From: Kwoniella bestiolae CBS 10118
Lineage: Eukaryota > Basidiomycota > Tremellomycetes > Tremellales > Cryptococcaceae
DNA length: 64,000 bases
Assembly: GCF_000512585.2 (NCBI RefSeq)
Contig: NC_089242.1
Coordinates: forward strand, 2,418,001-2,482,000
Reading direction: 5' to 3'
Each line of letters opens with the position of its first letter. The stretch's first letter is position 1. Shown one piece after another: positions 47,550 through 56,789 of this stretch. The position numbers and the translations under genes were made by a program. The notes beneath the pieces were generated by a model. The model was given only the letters and a program-made list of their open reading frames with translations. It was not told the DNA's origin and searched no databases.

Positions 47550-48986
47550 CTAATCTGACCGTATCCTCTTCGCACCTGCCCTTCTCCCTCTACCCCTCTC
47601 CCCACCTCTATGACCATGACTGTTCAGCCCCCTTAATCCCAGCTCCCTCTTCGCCACCACTTCTTCACTTGCCGTCCCAGTCTTAGACCCAAACCCAGTG
47701 CCCTCCTCTTGATTCGGGTTTGGTTCATTGGCAGCAACAAACGTGAGCTCAGGGTGAGATAGACTCCTTCCAACCGGGATATACCTCTCTTCCCTCTCCA
47801 CTTCCTCTATTCCTTGCGTGAGACCAGTACCGGAGGGATCAAATCCATCTTGAGCGTACAATGCAGGCCCTGGACTTCTTCCCCTTCTCCCTCCCCGTTC
47901 TTCATGGACATCCAATGCCAAAGGAGGAGCCAGCCTCGCAGCAGAGGTGGTCGCACTCCTCTTCCGTCCCCTGCTCCCACCCCTTCCAACAGTAATACTC
48001 CCAAACCCCGGTATTTGATGCGGTGCGAACTGTTCCATTCCCAATCCCAATCCCATCTCACTGAGGTCCCTCGGTTCGGAAGAAGACCGACCGAGGTTGG
48101 GTACGGACGGTCGATAAGGTGATGTGGGGGATGATTTGGTTTGTTGCTGTTGGAGTGGTGTCAATGCTGAGAGGGGGCGGATGGTAGGGACGTGGCTGTG
48201 GCTGTGGCCGTTTTGGGTTTGATGTGGGGTTGAGGGGAGGGAGGGTGTGGATGGAATGGAAGGTGGGAGGGGGTTGAGGGGTTGCATTCGGCTATGTAGG
48301 GGATGTGAGATTAGCATTGTGAATTTGTGTTTCTGTTTCTTTGAATAGAGTTAGATAGAGTAAGCGGGCTGTGTCATGGTCAATGAGAGAAGTGGGTTTG
48401 ATCTGCTCAAGACATGTCGGACAATGGAAGATGTTTAAGAGGAGTACTCTGAAAGAAGAGTTCCTCATACAGAAGATTGTCTGAACTATACTCACCCCCC
48501 ATAAGCCCTAGAGATACTCCCCAACCTCTCCCTCCCCTCCTCACTCAATTTCGACGCACTTCCATTCCTCTTACCTTCCCCGAAGTATCCATACCCCGTC
48601 GATTTTGTAGGTGAGGCAGGCTCGGAATTGAACAGCCCAGGAAGGGATGACGAATGCGATGACGAATGGAGGTTGGATAGGTTGGGGCGTTGTTTTTTGG
48701 TGGGGGCTGTTAGGATGGTAGATGGGGCGGGGAAAAGGGGTTCATGTTCGGGCTGTGGATATGAATATGATGAGTCAGCAGGTTCGCGGGGCGTTATCTT
48801 ATTGTTATCGATTATTAGGTCATCGCCACTGAATGGAGACTATCGTTCAAATTACGGCAATTTGTTCTGCCATAACTTTTCTTAGAACAGTGGTGAATCG
48901 ATGAAGGAGTATGTACTCACATCCGTCTTTGATAGTCTATTTCTACCCCATTTCCACAGGACCACACATGGGAAGCAGGCCCACAT
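47550..48986 (-). CDS. Unknown disordered protein with Cys/Trp-rich N-terminus and 14-3-3-type motifs
   Basis: Three exons join in one frame. Exon 1 starts MWACFPCVVLWKWGRNRLS and ends KTD at a GTGAGT donor (48919). Exon 2 gives PEHEPLFPAPSTILTAPTKK, SPTKSTGYGYFGEGKRNGSA and REGRERLGSISRAYG-like sequence (actual: EEGRERLGSISRAYGG). Exon 3 continues RMQPLNPLPPSIPSTPSLPS and runs to GAKRIRSD. Mostly Pro/Ser/Gly-rich. Two sites match the 14-3-3 mode-1 consensus R-S-x-S-x-P: RSSSEP and RSLSHP. The C-terminus is basic (GHRGGERGRGRRAGAKR). The short N-terminus with two Cys and aromatic residues could be lipidated or membrane-associated, which is inference. No family recognised. Confidence 0.6.
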
Positions 48987-49932
48987 CCCTCATTAAGGTT
49001 GATACTCTTCGTCCATTGTTACCTTGATCTTCATTTGTAGTTCAAAGAAAGTATTCCGATAGAACCCGCGTAGGTTCAGCGGTAGTATTTGTGGGTGCGT
49101 TGAGATAATATAGGATGAAGGTGTTCATCGAGGTGGGTTGAAGACGGAACAATGATGGAAATGCGATAGGGATGAGGTATCTATGATGATTCAATGATGA
49201 TCTAGTCCGATCGATCGATCGTGAGAGTGGAATGATCTATCCTACGCTCGGTGCTACTCGTAAGCCACAAAGGAATACACCTACTCTAGCGATGATAGGT
49301 GCACATCAACCCATCGAACCATCAGCCCATCAATCGAAAAGACAAGAACAATAAGAATGATAACAAAAATTGTCAGATCAAAATCTGACTAGCTGTAGCT
49401 GTAACCTACGGTACATAATCCAGTCAACATGACGTACTCCATCTCTCCTAAAATTTCTCTTTTTTCTTTTCCAATCGCATTGTCGAAACACTAGCGGTCT
49501 AGATTTCCACGCACAGCACAACATGGTCACCGACCGAATCAAAGGGATCCCTCAAAGGTGAGGTAGAGGGGCATATCAGGGCGAGGGTGACATCAATATA
49601 TCAAGCCAGAGGGGTAGCCATGATACAGTACTGGATAGTACGAGCTGCATTCTGACCAAACTATATTTGAAGGTGGATGTGATTATGAATACAGTATCTA
49701 AGACTAGGTGGTACTCTATCATCATCATCATCCTCATCATTCTTGTAGGATTCGGCGTATGCGGGCGGTATGAGCATTAAAATCATATCGCCTTTTTCAC
49801 CGACATCAACCAAAGAATCTCACAAAATTTGATCGGAGTTTATCGAAATTTCATCTAGCACGAGCACAGGCCTTTGCTCTTGTGTGCAATCGAGGAACAG
49901 AAACACATATAGACAACGCACAGATCATCCCA
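48987..49932. other. Long intergenic region
   Basis: Upstream of the disordered-protein gene. Contains a short CGAT repeat (about 49206-49219) and an ATC microsatellite (about 49719-49741). No exon with splice support seen. Confidence 0.45.
49719..49741. repeat. (ATC)n microsatellite
   Basis: About seven ATC/CTC units in a row, seen directly; non-coding context. Confidence 0.55.
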
Positions 49933-50391
49933 TCAAACGAGCGGATTGTGCCTTTGGGACTGGACAATCTCAATGTGGCACCAACCCTGTATACTGTACA
50001 GTGATGGAGTCAATGTACAGTAACAGTATTGTAGCTCGAAAGTCAACAGCCAAACAATCACTTGCTGCACTGACCATTGCTGCTGGTGGACGAGTCTCTG
50101 TCCAGTCAGATATGGTGTACGATATAGCGCTGCTTTCGAAAACTTATACCAGGATCCCAGATCAGAAATCAGATTCCATGGCGCATCAAAGTTCCCCGCG
50201 TTATCTTCGCTATTAAATACACTGTCAAGTGTATCTTGTTCAAGAGGCTGAAGATTGATGGGATAGTGACTGAGAGTATACATCGGTCTTGAGGGGGTCG
50301 AAGAGCCACCACATTCGGGGAGCAGTTGATTTGGTGAGTTGAAACTAACCTCTATACCGGGATGAATTTGAGCGGTATCGATGAAGCTTGG
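49933..50391 (-). CDS. Possible 3' exon of an unrecognised gene
   Basis: An open minus-strand frame begins after an acceptor-like TTTATCCACAG (about 50410) and reads DEFRDRPSFIDTAQIHPGIE, then NQLLPECGGSSTPSRPMYTL, DTLDSVFNSEDNAGNFDAPW and NLISDLGSWYKFSKAALYRT before the stop at 49933. The acidic/aromatic stretch resembles a transcription-factor activation region, and two Zn2Cys6 loci lie a short distance upstream on the same strand. I could not find its upstream exons or a DNA-binding module, so it may be a remnant. Real coding status is uncertain. Confidence 0.3.
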   Translation of the reverse strand, partial: PSFIDTAQIHPGIEVSFNSPNQLLPECGGSSTPSRPMYTLSHYPINLQPLEQDTLDSVFNSEDNAGNFDAPWNLISDLGSWYKFSKAALYRTPYLTGQRLVHQQQWSVQQVIVWLLTFELQYCYCTLTPSLYSIQGWCHIEIVQSQRHNPLV

Positions 50392-51203
50392 TCGATCACG
50401 AAACTCGTCTGTGGATAAACCAGGTTATCAGACGCATCATAGCTATTTCTGAATGTAACAGAGTGAGTCGCGAACACGTGGATGGAATTTCACCAACACG
50501 CCGACGTGGTTCACCCAGCTGCCAAGCACTTTCTCCGAAATGGAGTGATGTGAACGGCAATGACCAGACTTTAGTACAGAGAACTTTCTCTGAGGAGCAC
50601 CACACCAGATGGGTCGTTTGTGGACAGGAAATAATGTGTCCATGAGCGGGACATACTGCCTATCAGACCCCCAGTTTATGCTTGTCCGTCTTCTTTAGGG
50701 TTTTCGGGACCACTGATTTCACACATCTTATTCCCTCCCGGAATTTCCGCCACCCCATGGCCTAAATATGCCTGTATTTATGAGAGTAAAAGAGTACATG
50801 ATCGTTGTCAGCTCAGCAGGAAGACTTCTACTACGACTCAACGCTACTTCTTCTAGTGCTTCGAGGCTTATCTGGTTGATGTCTTAAAAGGCCCTGCAAT
50901 TCAAGGGGGCACCTCATGAGTCAACCAGTGCGTCAGTGGGTTGAACGTCAGCTTCTCGTGCTATGTTAAACATCCGAAACTTTAAATATGATATGAATGC
51001 ACACAGAAGCTGCCCTATCAGATATGCAATGATCAGGCCATGATCTCGACCAGTACTCTACAGATCCATGATCATGCATCCTATCTGTGAGAGTATTCCA
51101 ACGATGGTCCATACAGTTCCTAATCAGCGCTACCGTCTGTCCCTAAGAACTCCCTTGACCGAGTATCAATGCTTTGAGATCCGGAACGGTCATTTGGTTG
51201 GAA
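50392..51203. other. Unassigned stretch between accessory loci
   Basis: About 810 bases with only short ORFs. May hold 5' exons of the fragment at 49933-50391, but none could be placed with confidence. Confidence 0.4.
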
Positions 51204-52355
51204 TTACGGGATCAGATTACCCTGCTCGTTAAACAAGTGCTGAAAGCTAGTCGGATTGTACCCTCTAGGATTTCCTTCCACGGCAGGTGGCTCAATGCTA
51301 ATCGTAGGTATCCCTTCGGTTGAATTTGGAGATGTAGGTGCCGGTGAGTATGAACAACCCGACTGAGCAGGCTCAAGACGCCTTTCACTGGGATCAGAGG
51401 CAGTCAGTTGGTGAGGTTTTATGCTCATCAAGCTGTGTTCTCGCCCCAGACCTGAGACAAGCCATTCACTGATACGTGGCAGGCCATTGGGCAGACTGAT
51501 GAGTGCTTCTAGCTCCCTGGACAGAGAAAGGAGAAGTCACGTCAGCTCACTGGTGTTGGATCAACCAATTTGGAACTTGGAACGAGTTGGAGTACAGAAG
51601 TGGAAGGGTGTATGGCTTACCTGGTCTTCAGCGAGCCGACGTCGCTGTGAAGCAGTCGACGGTGCTCTTGCTTATCTCTACTGGTCTCTCTATCCTCTGG
51701 AAAGATGCAGCGTTGTCTTCCGCGGCTGATACAATTGTTGCACTTATCTTCTCTGGAAAGAGACATCAAATGTCACCTATGCTGCTCACCACGGCAACGG
51801 CACCCTTCGGACGACGGATCTCCCATGTGAAAGATAGGCCTCTGCGCAGGTCCACAGGAATCAATCTAGGACAGAATGCACTTTACTCACCCTTGTGAAC
51901 TCTCGCATTTGATTTTCCTGCCTCGACAAGGGAGACAAGAGGGCGGTTTCCTGTCGCTCCTGGAAGACCTGGATTTTGAGCTTGATCTGGACCTTGATCG
52001 TGACGCGGATACCACTTGGCGGGGGAGTGACGGACTTATAGTGTTGAAGATTGTATGCCATTATGCTTTTGGACCTCTCGAAAACGGTTCGATAACTAGA
52101 GCGTCCGATATCACAATCGGTCTTTCCAGATTTCGAACACTCTCCGCAGATGTCCGTGCTACACAAAGAGTGATGTCAGGTCAACTAAAATACAGTACCT
52201 TCAGCAAGAGAACACCCACCTGTTATCATTCAAAGACCGTTTACAGCTTCGCCTGAGCCTGTAGCAGTTTGAACATGCCCCGGTCTGCGCTCGAGCATCG
52301 TTTGGCAGAGTCTGCGTTGCAGCTGAAAGCCAAGTCGGGGTGTCACCTGTGGGGG
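51204..52355 (-). CDS. Locus encoding two Zn2Cys6 zinc-cluster modules, 5' end unresolved
   Basis: After removing introns the minus strand encodes two fungal zinc clusters in tandem. Module 1: ACSNCYRLRRSCKRSLND joined over an intron (52159-52220) to STDICGECSKSGKTDCDIG, i.e. C-x2-C-x6-C-x11-C-x2-C-x6-C. Module 2: PSCLPCRGRKIKCESSQG joined over an intron (51753-51890) to EDKCNNCISRGRQRCIFP. Between them is an Arg/Ser linker SASRSRSRSSSKSRSSRSD; bringing both modules into one frame needs a short 40-nt intron (52035-52074). The last exon (51204-51526) gives ELEALISLPNGLPRI and ends GYNPTSFQHLFNEQGNLIP. No fungal TF middle domain is seen. The first module's frame is open back to about 52355 without an ATG, so the start exon is missing or the gene is decayed. 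Confidence 0.6.
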
Positions 52356-52932
52356 TCAGGGATAACTGAAAAATGATCCTATATATAAACGGGAGTCTGG
52401 AGGTGCGACGAGACTACACTCATTGAGAAAGTGGACTGAGCAACTGAGTAGTCTGAGAACTCTTATGTGAACCGGGCTGTGAAGGGAACGCAAGGTGGAG
52501 CGCGTCACAAAGGCAATCTTCCCATTCTCTTTCGGACCTACAGCACCTGACGTTTCGCTATAAGAAAGGAACAGTTGACTAAGCACTGTTGTAGACTCCT
52601 GGTCGACCACGAGTCTCGGTCTCTTCCTCTCTCTCTGAGCTAAGGACCAGTCAACCCTCAGTGTGTTCAACAAAGGATCACGAACTGCCACCAAGCAAAG
52701 TCGTCATTCGCCAAGATCGCCTCATCCAGATAGTGGTTCAGGCTGCCCAAGACTAAGAAACATCCACTTACTTTGCTATGCCATCTCCAACCAAAAATGG
52801 GGAGCTATAATAGAATGGCTCAACCGGTGGCGCTTAGAACACAGCACCTCAGAAGAAGAGCTTTCTGAAGATTTCATGGAGATGCATGCGACCCAACAAG
52901 ATCTGCCTAGTGATGAAACAAGTCATCCCATT
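52356..52932. other. Spacer between the two zinc-cluster loci
   Basis: 577 bases in which the missing first exon of the double-cluster locus should lie. A minus-strand frame at 52356-52694 is open but has no ATG. A TATATATAG string on the minus strand lies near 52380-52390. A GTAAGT donor on the minus strand at about 52770 could belong to an upstream exon. Confidence 0.4.
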
Positions 52933-53782
52933 TCAATATTCCTCGTTATTTAGACCACTCTTCCCCTGCTTATTTTCATTGCACGTCCCAGCACACTCAG
53001 CATTGAAGAATGCAAGTCGCTCGAGTTTGTGCATCCTTTGCCGATGGACAAGATCTAAGTATGAATCAATTGTTTCCGGGTCGTTGCGTGATACTGAGGT
53101 AGCTACTTGGGAAGTGTCGGGAAGCACGAGAACAGACTGGTCTTCAACGGTCCCTGTAGCTGTGGGGTATCCTCCCGGCACATGGTCGGTCTGAAAGGTC
53201 TGCTCTTCATTGTGAATCTGTAAGATGGTGGGGCAAGGATTTGTTGAATCATCATGATCTACGGCTGAGGGAAGAACCATGTATTGAGAGCTCTCGAGTG
53301 GATAAGGTAGTATGGAAACGTCGTTTCCTCCGCATGCTGTACTTTCTGTGTCCGATTGGTCTTTGCTGTGAAATATGACCTCTACACACTCCCTGTCACC
53401 CAGAGATCCGACAGGAAATTGACGTCGGCACTGGATCTTGTTCAGCATGTTGTCCGGAATCCGAGAAAACCTCTCATTCTGGCGGACGATTTCCCAAGCT
53501 TCCGGTTCGGAAGGAAATGAGCAGGGACGCTTCATGGTACTACACGCCTTACACGCGCTAACAGCGAGGCTGTTAGCTGGACTCGGAAGCGACGTGGGTG
53601 TCAATCGCAGTGATTTCAAGAGAACGAAACGGTACGCCTTACGAGTTGGAGGACGCGTCCCTATCACACCTGATCTTTCTTCTTCTACAGAAGTCGCAAC
53701 TCGTCCTGTTTGCGCTGCTGTTTGATCCAGAACTAAACGTGGAGGGCGGAGCCCCAGTAGATTCCTGTACTGTTCTCAACAT
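52933..53782 (-). CDS. Small Zn2Cys6 zinc-cluster protein
   Basis: Two exons (53643-53782 and 52933-53569, intron of 73 nt GTAAGG...AACAG) give 258 residues starting MLRTVQESTGAPPSTFSSGS. The zinc cluster spans the intron: SCDFCRRRKIRCDRDASSNS then LAVSACKACSTMKRPCSFP, i.e. C-x2-C-x6-C-x13-C-x2-C-x6-C with the usual basic residues between Cys2 and Cys3. The remainder is acidic and Ser/Thr-rich (SKDQSDTESTACGGNDVS; VPGGYPTATGTVEDQS) and ends SGLNNEEY. Probably a DNA-binding regulator. It is much shorter than typical Zn2Cys6 factors and lacks the middle homology region. Same strand as the double-cluster locus downstream. Confidence 0.78.
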
Positions 53783-54301
53783 CGCTTGAGAGTGGTCTTA
53801 CGATGATTTTGTCGTTCGGAAAGTTGATCGCTGTATTCTATCTAATCAGAACCAGAATATCAGTGCATTCAAGGTGACGTGTATCAACAACCCCTAAAAC
53901 GCGATTCGATATGGCTGCATTGACTTGTCAAATGCAATGAAAGGTGGAAAGAACCACACCCAAAACCCCTAAAAGTCCACTTCAAACTCAGCATAAAGGA
54001 TAGCAGGCTTCTGACACTAGACCAAAACGATGAAATACTCGGATCCCGATCGAGAGACAGTCAAGACACCGTCCACTCTCTGAGATTATACACAGTACCT
54101 ATTGATAGCTGGGGGGCCGGAGAAGACCGACGAAACCTCCACCTTGCGGGCTCCACTTTTCCCGGCCCGAGCAGCCAGCCTCATTGTCCAATCCGTCGCC
54201 ATCGATGAGGTAAGCTGAAATATATAAATTGAGATGCTATGAATAGTTCGCCCATCTCTGTCTCTCGGCCAATTGAACGTCTATACTATATCGAATCGAA
54301 G
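53783..54301. promoter_or_regulatory. Divergent promoter region of the zinc-cluster gene and the aldo/keto reductase
   Basis: 519 bases between opposite start codons. A TATATAAA element at 54221-54228 lies about 75-80 bases before the reductase ATG. Divergence from a zinc-cluster gene is a common arrangement for a regulator and its target, but regulation is not shown. Confidence 0.5.
54221..54228 (+). promoter_or_regulatory. Candidate TATA box of the aldo/keto reductase gene
   Basis: TATATAAA, 74 bases before the ATG at 54302. Confidence 0.5.
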
Positions 54302-55504
54302 ATGCCTCGATCAATCAAGTTGTCAGACGGTAAATCCATTCCTGCCATTGGGTGGGGCAACGGCACAGGTGGACTTTTTGGGAACCATGATCCAGCCATT
54401 ACTAGTGGTGTTGAGGCCTTGAAGGCTGGTATATACCACATAGATACGGCAGAGGGTTACAAGACCGAGCAAGCTACATTTGAAGCTATCAAGCAAGCGG
54501 GGGTCAAGAGGGAAGATGTCTGGATCACCACGAAGAGTGAGTACTATAGCTATGGGCTGACGAGTGATTTTGCTGACGCATCGTTTAGTCTCCAGTACCA
54601 GTATGTCCCATCCACTTCCTCATTACCCCCCAATCCTAGTGTACAGCCGAACGGCAAGCTGATGATGGCATATCAACAAAGACATATCCCCCGATCGCGA
54701 AGTGATCCGATCCAACGTGTTGGAAAGGATCGAGAAACTAGGCTCCAAGCCCGATTTACTTCTTATACATTTTCCTACTGTCCCTCAACAAGGTACGACC
54801 GGTCAGTTCTGGACGATCTTAGAGGAATTGGTACATGATGGTACCCTTGAAGGAGTGAGCTTGGGAGTGAGCAATTTCCGTCCTCAAGATCTGGAGGATG
54901 TATTCAAGGTGGCGACGATCAAACCTGTTGTTAATCGTAAGTCTTGCTTCTCCACCAGCAGTATCACACTATGACAATGGACGTACGAATGCTAAGCTCT
55001 GAGTCACGTTGCAGAATTGGAATACCATCCCTACGTTCTCGAACACCTCCAACCCGTTCTCGATCTCGGAGAGAAGCACGGTATCATCACCGAATCCTAT
55101 GGCCTATTGACCCCACTACTTCGACATCCCACCGGAGGACCTATCAAGTCTGTTTTGGAGAAGATCGCTAAACGAATTTCCGGCGAAACTGGAAAAGAGA
55201 TTGATCTCGCTTCGGTATTGACATTGTGGGCGATACAGAAGAACGTCGTCGTCGTTACTTCATCAAGAAACCCGGTGAATCTGAAGAAAATATCTGAAAT
55301 TGACTCGTTGCCGGAATTGAGTCAAGATGAGATACGGGAGATTGAAGAGGCAGGAAGAAAAGTCCATTTTAGGCATTACAAGGTATGTGCATGCTCTCAC
55401 GTATTCAAACCTTGAATTCTGATCGACTGATCAATTGATATCACTGCCTTCAGATGCACATGACCAAAGATTACCCTAATCCTGAACTTCCCGAAGATCT
55501 CTGA
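54302..55504 (+). CDS. Aldo/keto reductase
   Basis: NADPH-dependent reductase of aldehydes/ketones, cytosolic TIM-barrel enzyme. Start MPRSIKLSDGKSIPAIGWGN is the family opening; an in-frame ATG at 54239 would add 21 residues and lies nearly on the TATA box, so it is less likely. The catalytic tetrad is visible: Asp and Tyr in GIYHIDTAEGYKTEQ, Lys in VWITTK, His in PDLLLIHFPTV. Later motifs: LVHDGTLEGVSLGVSNF, VVNQLEYHPYVLEHLQPVLD and VVVTSSRNPVNLKKI (NADPH phosphate site). Ends YPNPELPEDL. A 12-nt exon (54589-54600) lies between VWITTKI and ISPDREVIRSN; joining across it as K-I-S-S-T-N-I-S-P keeps the frame. About four introns. Confidence 0.9.
54589..54600 (+). other. 12-nt microexon of the aldo/keto reductase
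   Basis: TCTCCAGTACCA lies between an acceptor (CGTTTAG) and a donor (GTATGT). It supplies the S-S-T residues; skipping it would drop four codons without a frame change, so it could also be alternatively spliced. Confidence 0.6.
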
Positions 55505-56198
55505 TATCATTCCGATAGTCATAGTCTGTAGCGTAGTTGTCAGTCAACAGGATGAAAGTGCATAACGATGACAAATCTCTTAAGGGAAAGAACTGACATT
55601 ATGCGTGTCTGCCGTCACCTGGCTGAAGGGATTGGCGCAGCAGTTGTGGCGGAGACACAGTATTCTGCGAATGGCATTACATATTTGATAGCGTATTGCT
55701 GTTATTTGTTGTCTGCCTCGAAAATCATATTGCCCTTTCAAAGTTAAGGTAAAACCGTTGAGATGTGTAGAAGTCAGCAAAGACATCGATCATGAAAGTG
55801 TATCGTAACCAGAATGGTGAAGATGACTTATCCGACCACTTTCATACTGATGGATTGATGGTAGTCAAGTAGACGTCATCATTGATGCAAAACGCTACTC
55901 TATATGGCCTCGACAACAGTAGCACTAGAGATCAGCACACATGTCATGATAACTTGTCTTCAACTCTAATTCCTTTTTTTTTTTTTTTCTTTTCTTTTCT
56001 TCTAGTTTCTCACGTACCTCATTCTTCAGACCAACCTAGATGTCAACGGACAGCTGCAATACATCCCCGAAATCCTCATAGTGAGTCATCGTGGATCTCA
56101 CTAACGATCAATTTGACATTATTACACACACTCAAGACCGAGAGCTGACGAGATATCCCACAAATTCCAATCCTCAAACCCATTCACAGCGCACCAAA
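55505..56198. promoter_or_regulatory. Intergenic region with a T15 tract
   Basis: 694 bases. A run of 15 T (55974-55988) extends into a TTTTC-rich tract ending near 56005, on the promoter side of the SANT-like gene. Such poly(dA:dT) tracts often exclude nucleosomes. Confidence 0.5.
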
Positions 56199-56668
56199 AT
56201 GAAACGATCCCCCTCTCCTTCACATAGCAATACCGCCACTTCCCCTTCCTCTACTGGACCTTCCTCGAAAGAGAATGTAGACAAGAAATCTCATATCGCA
56301 CCCAATAAGAAACCCAAACCCACGCCGCCCAGTACTCCCAAACAGACCAAATCCGACCCTTCCTCCGCCTCACCCTCGAACTCCCATTGGACACCTGACA
56401 AGAGGGAGCAATTCCTCGATGGATCATCTCGTTAGGTCTGAAGAGCTGTAATGTCGATGAGATGTGTGAAGAGGTGAGTGGGAACGATTATCTCTCTCGA
56501 CACACATAGACCTCCAGTGGAAAGAACCGCACCGTGCGCTGACGTGAGATTGTTATAACATTGTACGTTCAGTTCGGTCTCACCAAACTTCAATTCAAAA
56601 ATGCCACTCAAGCAGGGAGAAAAGGTAATCTGAGAGATAAAGCTTGTAAAGGTCTCAGAGGCGATTAG
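56199..56668 (+). pseudogene. Small SANT/Myb-like gene with an apparent -1 frameshift
   Basis: The open frame starts MKRSPSPSHSNTATSPSS, has basic Lys/Pro-rich sequence, then HWTPDKREQFLDG. At about 56420-56423 the homologous reading needs one extra base: the next residues IISLGLKSCNVDEMCEE are in another frame, and the original frame hits TAG at once. After an intron the second exon gives FGLTKLQFKNATQAGRKGNL and RDKACKGLRGD in the shifted frame. W-[TE]-P-[DE]-K-R...FL..II...GL...LQ.KNATQ-GRKGNLRDK is typical of a small DNA-binding-like family that I recognise in basidiomycete yeasts. The cause could be a sequence error, a real mutation, or an unrecognised splicing event; I call it broken as the sequence stands. 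Confidence 0.6.
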
Positions 56669-56789
56669 GTTCCCCACTACATAATACAATATGATGGATG
56701 CATGAGACTTCTATATCGAGATTGGATAAATTATATGAAATATATTCTACAAATCACTCCTGATCTTATCATGAATCCTTCAAGTCAAC

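Noticed and set aside
49060..49110. tRNA-like A-box string (GGTTCAGCGGTAG)
   Set aside because: No B-box (GGTTCRA) at the right distance and no acceptor-stem pairing visible.
51876..52256. 126-residue plus-strand frame
   Set aside because: Antisense to the zinc-cluster exons, whose Cys spacing and splice sites are convincing on the minus strand.
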